Shown here in pieces: positions 1 to 6,788 of a stretch of 39,753 nt of DNA; position 1 is the stretch's first letter; each line of letters begins with the position of its first letter. Below the pieces are notes generated by a model. It was not told where the DNA came from. It searched no databases and saw only the letters and a list, made by a program, of their open reading frames with translations. The DNA comes from a virus: the IMG/VR virus record IMGVR_UViG_3300009176_000049, positions 1-39,753 of that record, one strand, 5' to 3'. The position numbers and the translations under genes are program-made.

Positions 1-1008
1 CCCGCCGACGCCACGGCCCTCCTCCAAGCGGCCATCGACGCCGGAACCGTCATCCCGCCCGGCACCTACCCGTTCGCCACGCCCCTGGAGGTCGGCCCCG
101 GGAAGACCCTCACCGGCAGCGGGCCCGGACTGACACTGTTGACCTACACCGGCCCGCCGACCGACGACGGGGCGATCCGCATCCCGCCGCTGTCGTGGGG
201 CTGGCGGGTGTCGGGGGTGAACCTCGCGGGCGGGAAGGCGGGGACGGGGATCCGCTGCGGGTACGGGCCGGGAGCCGGGGCCGGGTCGAGCAACGGGAGT
301 GCGGTGCTCAAGGAAATCTGGCTGTCGGACTTCGCGGTGGGGATTCACTTCGGGGACGCGGCGAAGAGTCGGGCGGTCAGCGAGGTCGTGTACGAGCAAG
401 TCATTTGCTACGGGTGCGACACGGCGGTGAGGCTCGAAGACTGGAACACCCTCAATCACAACTTCACGCTCTTCGGTTGCGTCAACGGCCGGGTCGGGAT
501 CGACTGTACGAGCGCCGGCCACGTGCACGTCCGGGGCGGGTCGGCGACGAATGTCGGAACCGTCTTCGTGGCCGGTGCCTCAGAGATGTACACGTTGAGG
601 GACTTCCGCGCCGAGGTCTGCGGGTACTTGCTCACCACGGCCACCGTCGGGTCCCGCCACCCGGCGATCATCGAAGGCTGCACAACGGGGGCGATCACCC
701 GAGCGGACAAGGTCGATATCCTCGTCCGGGCCGGCGGCACGGTGACGGTCCGCGACTGCACCTTCGAGGGGAGCGTCCGCTATGAGGGGCCGGGGGGCGA
801 ACCGCCGCAGGGGCTCGGCCAGGTCGTCCTCCACAACGTGGGGACCCAGCAGCCCGCGGTGCTGACGTGGCGGGTGCCGACGAGGGGCGCGTTCGAGGTC
901 CACAACTCGGCGACGCTGGACGCGGGGTATATGGTGCGGGCGAGGCTGAACACCGTCGGGCAGGTGACGATGGGGGCGGCGGGGCGGTTTCCGGTGGGTG
1001 GGAAGTGA
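1..1008 (+). CDS. Right-handed beta-helix (pectate-lyase-like) protein, 5' partial
   Basis: The reading frame is open from base 1 to TGA at 1006-1008, so the true start lies left of the window. The first visible residues (PADATALLQAAIDAG, then a PPGTY segment and a TLTGSGPG segment) are the classic opening of a pectate-lyase-superfamily beta-helix: an alpha helix, a PPG turn, then the first coils. The rest is short beta-strand stretches rich in Gly and Val, as in phage tailspikes and secreted polysaccharide-binding proteins. An internal TTG at 139 is not a sensible start because it would remove the conserved N-terminal cap. It is followed by small phage-type genes on the same strand. It could be a tailspike or depolymerase, or a host or conversion gene; I see no catalytic motif that decides this. 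Confidence 0.8.
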   Translation, partial: PADATALLQAAIDAGTVIPPGTYPFATPLEVGPGKTLTGSGPGLTLLTYTGPPTDDGAIRIPPLSWGWRVSGVNLAGGKAGTGIRCGYGPGAGAGSSNGSAVLKEIWLSDFAVGIHFGDAAKSRAVSEVVYEQVICYGCDTAVRLEDWNTLNHNFTLFGCVNGRVGIDCTSAGHVHVRGGSATNVGTVFVAGASEMYTLRDFRAEVCGYLLTTATVGSRHPAIIEGCTTGAITRADKVDILVRAGGTVTVRDCTFEGSVRYEGPGGEPPQGLGQVVLHNVGTQQPAVLTWRVPTRGAFEVHNSATLDAGYMVRARLNTVGQVTMGAAGRFPVGGK

Positions 1009-1028
1009 ACTTTTACCGGAGTGTGACG

Positions 1029-1268
1029 ATGCCGAGCGAAACCAGTCTATTGGCTCTGTACAAACGATTGGCTGTATTGCAGCGAAGGATGAAGGCTCGG
1101 CCGCGTTGGATTTTTCAATGGTGCTACATGAGCTTCGGCACGTTCCGGAGGGTTCAACCGCATTTTCGGACTGTTAGGAAACGGGACGGAAGCCCGCCGG
1201 TCTACTTTGTCGGACTACTCTACTTCGTTCTGGTGTTCTCTAACCCACTCAAATGGATGAACCGATGA
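1029..1268 (+). CDS. Small basic hypothetical protein
   Basis: A 79-residue protein rich in Arg and Lys, with a Trp/Phe/Tyr-rich middle and a hydrophobic stretch near the C-terminus (YFVGLLYFVLVF, about residues 57-68) that could be a membrane segment. ATG 1029 is chosen because GGAG lies seven bases upstream. An earlier GTG at 1005 overlaps the preceding stop but lacks a good ribosome binding site. Its stop overlaps the next start as ATGA. I do not recognise the family. Confidence 0.5.
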   Translation: MPSETSLLALYKRLAVLQRRMKARPRWIFQWCYMSFGTFRRVQPHFRTVRKRDGSPPVYFVGLLYFVLVFSNPLKWMNR

Positions 1269-1513
1269 CTCCGCTGTTGACAGCCAAGAGGCGAGGGAGG
1301 CCGCGAAAGTATCCGCCCCCGAATGCGGATCAAACCGGCGGCCAGTTTCTGAGCGAAGACTGGCCGAAAATGTCGTTCGGCGAACGGGTGTTCTGGCGGA
1401 TGTTCGGCGACATGGACGCCACCATCGACATGCAAAAGAAGCTGATCCTCGCCCTCGCTGAACGGGTTCACAAGCAGGCCGAGTTGTTGAGTCGGAAAGC
1501 CGAGGCCAAGTAG
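1265..1513 (+). CDS. Small AT-hook-like DNA-binding protein
   Basis: An 82-residue protein when started at ATG 1265, whose ATGA overlaps the previous stop; ATG 1253 is an alternative four codons upstream. Residues 7-17 (KRRGRPRKYP) contain the RGRP core with flanking basic residues that defines an AT-hook minor-groove-binding motif. The rest is a predicted amphipathic helix with MFGDMDATIDMQKK and a Leu/Glu-rich C-terminus that could form a short coiled coil and dimerise. A small AT-hook protein at the start of an accessory-gene row could act as a nucleoid-like or regulatory protein. The motif is clear, but the function is inference. Confidence 0.6.
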   Translation: MTPLLTAKRRGRPRKYPPPNADQTGGQFLSEDWPKMSFGERVFWRMFGDMDATIDMQKKLILALAERVHKQAELLSRKAEAK

Positions 1514-1546
1514 CACCCCCGCCGCACCCCCGACCGGAGAAGGACG

Positions 1547-1738
1547 ATGCCGACGACCGATGATGAACGCGGAGCAGTTGATCTCAAGGCGTGCCCGACT
1601 CGCACTGCGTCGGGACTGTGCCGATGCGGAATCTGCAAGCGGTGTGGGAATCAAAAGCACACGGCGATCCACGGTCCGGTGATGGGTGAACCGCCCGGAT
1701 CAAAGCCATACGGCCACGAATACGAGGAGACCCGATGA
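1547..1738 (+). CDS. Cys-rich zinc-ribbon-like mini-protein
   Basis: A 63-residue protein with a strong ribosome binding site (GGAGAAGG) ahead of ATG 1547. The central part has five closely spaced cysteines (CPTRTASGLCRCGICKRCG, about residues 16-34) followed by two histidines (KHTAIHG), which suggests a small zinc-binding knuckle. Its stop is embedded in the start of the next gene (ATGA). Such mini zinc ribbons are common in phage accessory regions and usually have no assigned role; I do not assign one. Confidence 0.6.
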   Translation: MPTTDDERGAVDLKACPTRTASGLCRCGICKRCGNQKHTAIHGPVMGEPPGSKPYGHEYEETR

Positions 1739-2172
1739 CCCCCGACGACCTGGCCGACCGCGTGCTGGACGTGTTCTCCCGGGGCGAGCCGGACATTGCT
1801 GCACTGACCGGCGGCGGTGCTCCGACTTGGCTCATTCACGGCGAGAAGGACTTCGAGGCCGTGTCGGTCGCGTGCAACGCCGCCCCGGTGCTCGCGGCCG
1901 AAGTGAAGCGGCTGCGTGCCGAACTGGCCCGGCGGCGGGAGGACGAGGGGGCCGTGACGCGCGATTGGTTGCTGGCGCTGCCGGGGGCATTCGACCGTGG
2001 TCCGGAAATCGAATTCGACGCCGGTACGGTCAGTTTCACCGAGTACGCAGAATATGTCAGCGGCCCGTCTGAGTGGTGGTTATTTGAGGACCGCGTCGAA
2101 ATGAAGTCCCGCCGGCAAGTTCTGGCCCTGCTCGAAGGCTACGCCCTGCCCACCCCCAACCCGGGAGAGTGA
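1735..2172 (+). CDS. Hypothetical protein, paralogue of the 5107-5502 gene
   Basis: A 145-residue acidic protein starting at the ATG that overlaps the previous stop by four bases. The C-terminal half (T-x-DWL, then a GTVSFTEY strand, a WW pair, and a basic ending RRQVLALLEG) aligns by eye with the C-terminal half of the protein encoded at 5107-5502, which has TTKDWL, GQLQFTYF, WW and RRLLAAL at matching spacing. The N-terminal half contains a predicted helix pair with VKRLRAELARRRED. The two genes probably arose by duplication or from related modules; the function is unknown. Confidence 0.65.
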   Translation: MTPDDLADRVLDVFSRGEPDIAALTGGGAPTWLIHGEKDFEAVSVACNAAPVLAAEVKRLRAELARRREDEGAVTRDWLLALPGAFDRGPEIEFDAGTVSFTEYAEYVSGPSEWWLFEDRVEMKSRRQVLALLEGYALPTPNPGE

Positions 2173-2396
2173 ACGTGGAACCGCTGACGATTACGGACAA
2201 CGACGGCGACCAACTCGACCTGAAGGAGTATTCTCCGGGCAAATTGATGGTGACATGCCAAGCGTTCGGACCAGACGAAGAATCGGACACGAATCAGTGT
2301 GCACAGGTGCGGTTGCTTCCCACCGACGCCCGCAAGCTCCGCGACTGGCTATCCACCTACCTCGCCCACCAGGAGTCCGACCGTGCCCACGAATGA
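2169..2396 (+). CDS. Small hypothetical protein
   Basis: A 75-residue protein starting at GTG 2169, which shares GTGA with the preceding stop; GTG 2175 is an equally possible start two codons later. The pattern is a beta-rich N-terminus (PLTITDNDGDQLDL), a central strand ending in a single pair of Cys residues, and a C-terminal helix (DARKLRDWLSTYL). This layout is compact and well ordered, so I take it as real. I do not recognise a named family. Confidence 0.6.
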   Translation: MNVEPLTITDNDGDQLDLKEYSPGKLMVTCQAFGPDEESDTNQCAQVRLLPTDARKLRDWLSTYLAHQESDRAHE

Positions 2397-2715
2397 CCCC
2401 ACGCCGGGGGAACTGGCGGACTTCTGCGACCGGCTCGCGCAAGAGCCGGATTGGAAAGACTTCGCCGCATACCGTGACGAGTTCCGCCGCATCGCCGCCC
2501 TCTTGCGGTCGATGCCGACGTGGCAGCCGATTGAGACGGCACCGAAGGACGGGACGACGATCCTGATTTCATGGGCCGGGGCGGGGATGGTGTTCCTGTC
2601 GCGATGGCTGAAGAACGCGGACGAATGGCTGATGCCCGTGACGACTGCTCACCGGCCTCTTAAACCACCGACGCACTTCTGCCGTTACCCTTCACCCCCG
2701 GAGATACCACGATGA
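2383..2715 (+). CDS. DUF551-like phage protein
   Basis: A 110-residue protein starting at GTG 2383, inside the end of the previous gene and 14 bases before its stop ends. A helical N-terminus is followed by WQPIETAPKDGTTILISW (about residues 47-64), and the protein ends with PTHFCRYPSPPEIPR. The W-PIETAPKDG opening and the PTH-x-x-x-x-P-x-PP ending are the hallmarks of the DUF551-type domain found singly in many phages. The role of that domain is not established to my knowledge. The stop overlaps the next ATG (ATGA), and CACCCCCGGAG just before that ATG probably serves as its ribosome binding region. Confidence 0.7.
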   Translation: MPTNDPTPGELADFCDRLAQEPDWKDFAAYRDEFRRIAALLRSMPTWQPIETAPKDGTTILISWAGAGMVFLSRWLKNADEWLMPVTTAHRPLKPPTHFCRYPSPPEIPR

Positions 2716-3008
2716 CCAGCCCCACGCCGCCCACCCCGGCCGATGCGGACCGCGGGTGCCAAGTCTGCGCCGAAGGCCGCGACTGCCTCTGCTGGCACGC
2801 CGCCGTCGAGTGGGCGAGCCGACGAGAGCGGGAGTGGGCGGCGGCAAAGATCCACGAAACGAAAGAGGAGACGATCCGCCAACTGATACACGCCGGCTAC
2901 GATGAGCCGCGTCGGATCAAGAAGTTCGTCGCCATGATGGACGGCTTGCGAGACATGCTCGCCCCCGGCCTGCCGGGCGGCACGGAGGGGGGAGGGAAGG
3001 CGACGTGA
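2712..3008 (+). CDS. Hypothetical protein with N-terminal Cys cluster
   Basis: A 98-residue protein. A Pro/Thr-rich start is followed by three Cys and one His in CQVCAEGRDCLCWHA (about residues 16-30), a possible metal-binding knuckle. A long charged helix follows (RREREWAAAKIHETKEE) and then a Gly-rich tail. It overlaps its neighbours on both sides by four bases, indicating translational coupling. The family is not recognised. Confidence 0.6.
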   Translation: MTSPTPPTPADADRGCQVCAEGRDCLCWHAAVEWASRREREWAAAKIHETKEETIRQLIHAGYDEPRRIKKFVAMMDGLRDMLAPGLPGGTEGGGKAT

Positions 3009-3541
3009 GAGACCAAGTGCGTGAGAACTCAGCAATCGAACGGGCGCGAATGATACGCAATCCGACGGTTCTCGGACTGGCCCGGCGTTGTATTGCTGAC
3101 GGATTTGCCTCATCATCGGCTCGACCGATTCTCGCGGATGCGTTAGAGGAGGTCGGATACGACGATGCCAAGTATTTGCACGCACTTCGGTACGGAGACG
3201 TTCCTTGGTTCCGAGGGTGCGACCCAACCAAGACGAATGTGGCACACGAATCCATTTTCGAGGAAGCGGTTAAGGGGGTGCCGCCCGAACTTGAAGGATA
3301 CGACTGGAAAGAGGCGTTCGGGTACGCCGGAGAACCGGAAGCACACGGAAGTGGAGTTCCTACCGAAGCAGTCCCGGGATCGGGCATTGCGACCACGCCA
3401 TTCTCCCGTGTCGATGTGGCCGAAGTGCTGGCGACAGCGGAGGGCGAAAACGACGGCCCTAACTGGTTGTGTGTCGGAAAACTGAAAGACGGTCGATGGT
3501 TCGCACTCGACGCCGGGTGTGATTACACCGGGTGGGACTGA
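3005..3541 (+). CDS. TIGR02996-like plus DYTGWD-domain protein, cut by in-frame TGA
   Basis: A 178-residue product from GTG 3005 to TGA 3539-3541. The N-terminal part (RPILADALEEVGYDDAKYL, about residues 39-57) resembles the LVxADWLEExG motif of the planctomycete TIGR02996 domain. The C-terminal part (PNWLCVGKLKDGRWFALDAG then DYTGWD) belongs to a small phage domain that normally continues past GWD with a Cys and about 30 more residues. Here the codon after GWD is TGA, and the same frame stays open for 42 more codons to TAA 3668-3670. It may be a truncation allele, a readthrough site or a sequencing error. The domain assignments come from motif memory; the TGA itself is seen directly. Confidence 0.65.
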   Translation: MRDQVRENSAIERARMIRNPTVLGLARRCIADGFASSSARPILADALEEVGYDDAKYLHALRYGDVPWFRGCDPTKTNVAHESIFEEAVKGVPPELEGYDWKEAFGYAGEPEAHGSGVPTEAVPGSGIATTPFSRVDVAEVLATAEGENDGPNWLCVGKLKDGRWFALDAGCDYTGWD

Positions 3542-3670
3542 CGAGCCGGCGGGACGGTCGCGGTCGCGGCTACCGAAAACGACATTATCCGGTTCGGGCT
3601 GAGTTCAGAGTGTCGGGTGAGGCTCGGTTTGACTGTGCCCGGACTCGACGACTTGCACACGGCCAAGTAA
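3542..3670 (+). other. In-frame extension beyond the TGA of the 3005-3541 gene
   Basis: This stretch is in the same frame as the preceding gene. It encodes a short Gly/Ala turn (RAGGTVAVAATEND), then IIRFGLSSECRVRLGL and a short tail, ending in TAA at 3668-3670. It looks like the natural end of the DYTGWD domain: a strand, an acidic turn, then an IRFGL helix. The next gene has its own ribosome binding site at about 3693-3697. I annotate it as a possible readthrough product or pseudogenised C-terminus. Confidence 0.45.
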
Positions 3671-3705
3671 CCCCCACCCCCGGACGCCGGGCAGGAGCGA
3701 ACGAG

Positions 3706-3894
3706 ATGTTCCGGTTTCTCAAACTCCTAATCTCCGGTCATCACCGATGGTCACGGTGTTGGATGGGATTTCATCGGTGGTCAATGCCGGGCGGGTGGTG
3801 TGAGCGTTGCGGAATCTGTGACAACTTCTTCGGAGGCCACGATAAATGCGGATTGACCTGTATCCACTACGAGGAAACCGCCCATGCCGGCTGA
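3706..3894 (+). CDS. DUF1660-like Cys-rich mini-protein
   Basis: A 62-residue protein from ATG 3706, preceded by AGGAG with good spacing. The pattern GFHRWSMPGGWCERCGICDN (about residues 22-41) places a Trp/His-rich segment before a C-x2-C-x2-C knuckle, with further Cys and His residues after it (HDKCGLTCIH). This resembles the small prophage family DUF1660, which combines a GH-x-W segment with a CxRCG knuckle. It overlaps the start of the next gene by eleven bases. The role is unknown; zinc binding is likely. Confidence 0.6.
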   Translation: MFRFLKLLISGHHRWSRCWMGFHRWSMPGGWCERCGICDNFFGGHDKCGLTCIHYEETAHAG

Positions 3895-4582
3895 ACCTAC
3901 GCCCGCCCCCGGACCGGACGACCGGCCGACAGGTTTCGTGTCCAGCAAAGCGGCGGCCTTCGCCAAGTGGGCTGAGACCAACCCGGATGGCCTTGCGAAG
4001 ATGCAGGCACAACTTGACAACCTGCCGCCTCTTCTTCCCGCGTCCGACCCCCTCACGCCGGGCGAGCGGGAGGATGCGGCCGACCTGGCGGTTGCATCGT
4101 GGCGATGCTTCCACTGCGGCGAAGTCTTCAGCAGCCGGAAGTACGCGGCCGAACACTTCGGGGCCGAAGAGGGCGACGTTCCGGCGTGCCGCCTGTCGCA
4201 CAGCGAAGGCCACCTAATCACCTACATCCGCAAGCTACAGCGGGAACTCGCATCGTACCGCCGGGAAGACAACCTCGTCCTGCGGGCGTGGGATGCAAGG
4301 GTGATGGAGGGCGTGGATGCCGTCCGTCGGGCCGAAGAAACCGGCTACAACCGGGGCGTTCAGGACGCGAAGAAGATGTTCGAGGAAGAACTCGCCGCCG
4401 CCCGCCGCGACGGGGAGGCGGTGCGGCGAGATACGTTGATGGACTTCAAGGCGTGGGCCGAGGGAAGGTGGCGAGCCGAAGTCCATCAACGACCGGAAGT
4501 GAACGTCTACCGCGACATGCTGGACGCGACTTGGAAACAGGTCATCCATGAGGCTGAACGGTTGGCCGCACCGAAACCCTAG
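3884..4582 (+). CDS. Phage C2H2-like zinc-knuckle protein with coiled coil
   Basis: A 232-residue protein. A disordered Pro-rich N-terminus precedes a helix, then WRCFHCGEVFSSRKYAAEHF (about residues 73-92), a C-x2-C-x12-H pattern completed by a later Cys or His (PACRLSHSEGH). A long charged coiled-coil segment follows (YIRKLQRELASYRRED and beyond, to about residue 200). The CFHCGEVF-EHFG-PAC layout followed by a helix is frequent in phage early genes. It may bind nucleic acid or a host protein, but no activity is established from the sequence. It is the longest gene of the left cluster after the beta-helix gene. Confidence 0.7.
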   Translation: MPAEPTPAPGPDDRPTGFVSSKAAAFAKWAETNPDGLAKMQAQLDNLPPLLPASDPLTPGEREDAADLAVASWRCFHCGEVFSSRKYAAEHFGAEEGDVPACRLSHSEGHLITYIRKLQRELASYRREDNLVLRAWDARVMEGVDAVRRAEETGYNRGVQDAKKMFEEELAAARRDGEAVRRDTLMDFKAWAEGRWRAEVHQRPEVNVYRDMLDATWKQVIHEAERLAAPKP

Positions 4583-4622
4583 CCCGTAGCGGACCCGGCC
4601 GAATCCGGGAGAGGAGAGGGCG

Positions 4623-4847
4623 ATGACCGATGAAGTGCGAAACGAGTTGAGGCCTCTTGCATGGAACGCCGACATCCTGACCAAGGACAACGACGGGTAT
4701 AGCGGTCGCGAGATGTACGGCGAATCAACTCTTGCCTTGACCGTTAGCAGTCGTGACGAGGCGGCCGTTCTGGTTCACTTGGCCGACAAGACACTGAATG
4801 CAAAATTGCGATACGACAGCCTCGGAAAGAAGTTTGTCGTTTACTGA
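4623..4847 (+). CDS. Small hypothetical protein
   Basis: A 74-residue protein from ATG 4623, preceded by a purine-rich GGGAGAGGAGAGG binding region. It ends in a beta-rich stretch (LNAKLRYDSLGKKFVVY). It has no cysteines and no membrane segment. The acidic and Asn-rich composition differs slightly from its neighbours. The family is not recognised. Confidence 0.6.
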   Translation: MTDEVRNELRPLAWNADILTKDNDGYSGREMYGESTLALTVSSRDEAAVLVHLADKTLNAKLRYDSLGKKFVVY

Positions 4848-4887
4848 TTCCCCACCCCGGCCCCAGGCCGCACAGGAGGACGGACGG

Positions 4888-5082
4888 ATGCGTCGGCTGC
4901 TCTCATTGCTGATTTGTTGGTGGGACGGGCACGCATCCGAATCGCATTCGACCGTGTCGCACTTTCGGGACTTCGACACCGGAGGATTGTGGCACACGAA
5001 CTTTTACTGGGAGTCGTGTAGACGGTGCGGCAAGCGGCTGACAGAAACTCGGTCGAGACACGGAAAGGGATGGTCTCAGTAA
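4888..5082 (+). CDS. Small Cys/His/Trp-rich protein
   Basis: A 64-residue protein from ATG 4888 behind a very strong AGGAGGA site. It starts with a short hydrophobic Leu-rich segment (MRRLLSLLICWWDGH), has several His and Trp residues, and carries a CRRCGK knuckle at about residues 44-49. The arrangement (Leu-rich start, GH, aromatic residues, CxxCG) resembles the 3706-3894 gene, so the two may be distant relatives. Metal binding is likely; the function is unknown. Confidence 0.6.
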   Translation: MRRLLSLLICWWDGHASESHSTVSHFRDFDTGGLWHTNFYWESCRRCGKRLTETRSRHGKGWSQ

Positions 5083-5106
5083 CCCCACACACCCCGAGGG
5101 CCGGCG

Positions 5107-5502
5107 ATGGACGCGAAGCAGGTCGACGAGGCGTTTGAATCACTGGCTAGATACTGCACGTTCCTATGGCACGACGAGCGGGACGGCACGAGCGAGGCCG
5201 ACCAGTTCAAGACCGAACTCGCCCGCATTCTCAACCGCGAACCCGGGACGGGGGTGGTGCCGGAGGACGACGGTGAGCCGACCACGAAAGACTGGTTAGA
5301 GAGCATCGGATTTGTCAGCGAGCACGGACGATTCGCCCGCGGTCAGTTGCAGTTCACGTACTTCGCCGGATGGAATGCGTGGTGGGCGGTCAAAGGCCAG
5401 CCCCACGTGTCATCTCGTCTGGTTGACGGACTCAACACTCGCGGCCACGTCCGCCGGCTACTCGCGGCCCTCTCCCTCGCACCGGAGGCCGGGCCCACCT
5501 AG
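5107..5502 (+). CDS. Hypothetical protein, paralogue of the 1735-2172 gene
   Basis: A 131-residue protein. The N-terminal helix (VDEAFESLARYC) is followed by a second helical segment, and the C-terminal half has TTKDWL, GQLQFTYF, AWWAV and RGHVRRLLAAL, matching the layout of the 1735-2172 product. This is the last gene of the plus-strand cluster. Its TAG stop lies in CTAG at 5499-5502, and the last gene of the opposing operon uses the same CTAG for its own stop. The function is unknown. Confidence 0.65.
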   Translation: MDAKQVDEAFESLARYCTFLWHDERDGTSEADQFKTELARILNREPGTGVVPEDDGEPTTKDWLESIGFVSEHGRFARGQLQFTYFAGWNAWWAVKGQPHVSSRLVDGLNTRGHVRRLLAALSLAPEAGPT

Positions 5503-5714
5503 CGCCCGCTCCGCCCCTTCCCGGGCTTCCGCTTCGCCTGGCCCTGCACCGGGCCGGGCGATTCGGCGAGGCAGGGGCCGTAGTCGATCTGCCCGTCGAA
5601 CGTACCCGGATTCGACGGCGGGGTGCACTGCTCCTCGGCCGGGCACGCCTTCCCGTTCGCCGGGTCCGGGACCCAGCCGACCCCGACCCGCCACGTGTAC
5701 TTGCAAGGGAGCAT
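5499..5714 (-). CDS. Small Cys-rich protein, last gene of the late operon
   Basis: A 71-residue protein. ATG at 5714 has GGAGGAA just upstream and shares one base with the stop of the previous gene (TGATG). Four cysteines (LPCKYT, GKACPAEEQC, YGPCL) and the SNPGTF-D-G segment suggest a compact disulphide-bonded or metal-bound domain, followed by a basic Pro/Gly/Lys tail. Longer overlapping frames here start upstream inside the previous gene and are shadows. The role is unknown. As the terminal gene it probably belongs to the envelope and lysis group. Confidence 0.6.
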   Translation of the reverse strand: MLPCKYTWRVGVGWVPDPANGKACPAEEQCTPPSNPGTFDGQIDYGPCLAESPGPVQGQAKRKPGKGRSGR

Positions 5715-6343
5715 CAATTCCTCCCGATGCAGTCGAGCACGTCGGTGGCCCCGGGGTGGCCGAGCCGTTCGGCCTCGGCGTAGTACGACCGGGCCGCGGT
5801 CGTCTTCCCGCTCGCGTACAGGATCGCGGCCCGGTAGTACGGGACCAGCGACTCGTCCCGCGGGTTGGCGTTCGCCAGTTTCGCCAGCATCAGGCCCGCG
5901 AGCCCGTACTGTTGGGTGTTGATGTAAATCTCGATCATGGGCGGGAGGTAGCATTCCGGCGACGCCTGGTGCGCGCCGGCGTCCTGGTAGTGACCCAGCG
6001 CCTCTCGGTAGTCGCCCCGGAGTTGGGCCGCCGCCCCCGCGAGCATCGGCGCGGACGGACCGAGACGGGGCAGAATCGCAGCCATCGGGCGGACCTCCGT
6101 ACGGGGTGGGTTGGCACTAATACACAGACTGGCGACGGCGACGGCGAGGAAAATGCCGGGGAGTTTCGGGACGCCGACGACGGGCGTGGTCACCTTGTCG
6201 GGCTTCGGGGTGGCGGCGAGCGACCGCTCGATGAGGCGGTCCGTCTTGACAACGGCGTCGGTCAGGGAGCTTTTCAGGGAGTACAACCCGCCGGTAATGG
6301 AGTCCTGATACTCGACCGGGGTCAGGTCATGTGTCGGGGTCAT
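5714..6343 (-). CDS. Membrane-anchored TPR-like protein
   Basis: A 209-residue protein. A hydrophobic segment (LPGIFLAVAVASLCI, about residues 60-74) precedes a helical-hairpin array from about residue 95: AAAQLRGDYREALGHYQDAG, a second pair around EIYINTQQYGLAGLMLAKLA, and a third around AILYASGKTTAARSYYAEAE. These match the A/B helix rhythm of tetratricopeptide repeats. A GTG at 6193 would give a version starting right before the hydrophobic segment, which would then act as a signal peptide. The annotated start overlaps the end of the upstream gene by 17 bases. It may scaffold protein contacts at the membrane during lysis or particle release, but that is inference. Confidence 0.6.
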   Translation of the reverse strand: MTPTHDLTPVEYQDSITGGLYSLKSSLTDAVVKTDRLIERSLAATPKPDKVTTPVVGVPKLPGIFLAVAVASLCISANPPRTEVRPMAAILPRLGPSAPMLAGAAAQLRGDYREALGHYQDAGAHQASPECYLPPMIEIYINTQQYGLAGLMLAKLANANPRDESLVPYYRAAILYASGKTTAARSYYAEAERLGHPGATDVLDCIGRN

Positions 6344-6749
6344 CGGAATCTTCCTCCGCCCTCCGGTACAGTTCGGTCGCCTCAGTATCGGTCAAGAGTT
6401 CCCGCCCCTTCATCCGCTCAATGAGCTGAATCAGGAGCCGGTCCTTTCGTGTGTGCTTCCGCTCGCAGTCGTTCAACTTGCGGCCCATTTCCCCGAGTTG
6501 AGTGTACACCGCCTGCATGTCGTGTTCGTGCGCCTTCTTCCGTTCGAGCATGAGCGCCTTGAAAAAACCGACCGCGTTTTGCTGCTCGACGTGGGCGACG
6601 TCGATTTCCTTCTCCCGGTCTTCCCACACGATCCGGGCATCGGCTTTCTTGTCAGAACGTCTTTGCTTCCGCATCGTGTACCACAGGGTACCGAGGGCGG
6701 TCAAGACCCCGGGGGCGGAGGACAGTACCACGGTTAAGACATCTCCCAC
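6327..6749 (-). CDS. N-terminal membrane segment plus coiled coil, spanin/holin-like
   Basis: A 140-residue protein. A membrane segment (VLTVVLSSAPGVLTALGTLW, residues 4-23) is followed immediately by a strongly basic patch (RKQRRSDKKA) and then a long charged helix with heptad-like Leu/Val/Met spacing (about residues 40-125). This is the architecture of inner-membrane spanins and of some holin accessory proteins. Its neighbours are also membrane or coiled-coil proteins, which supports a lysis-module role. I cannot assign a specific family, and no second-spanin lipoprotein is obvious. Confidence 0.55.
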   Translation of the reverse strand: MGDVLTVVLSSAPGVLTALGTLWYTMRKQRRSDKKADARIVWEDREKEIDVAHVEQQNAVGFFKALMLERKKAHEHDMQAVYTQLGEMGRKLNDCERKHTRKDRLLIQLIERMKGRELLTDTEATELYRRAEEDSDDPDT

Positions 6750-6788
6750 ACAGGCCTCTCCGGTCTACGTCGCCCTGGTGTCCGACGA

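Noticed and set aside
5312-6424. Long plus-strand frame over the operon end
   Set aside because: Ser/Arg/Pro-rich composition and overlap of the convincing minus-strand TPR-like gene; no family-like sequence.
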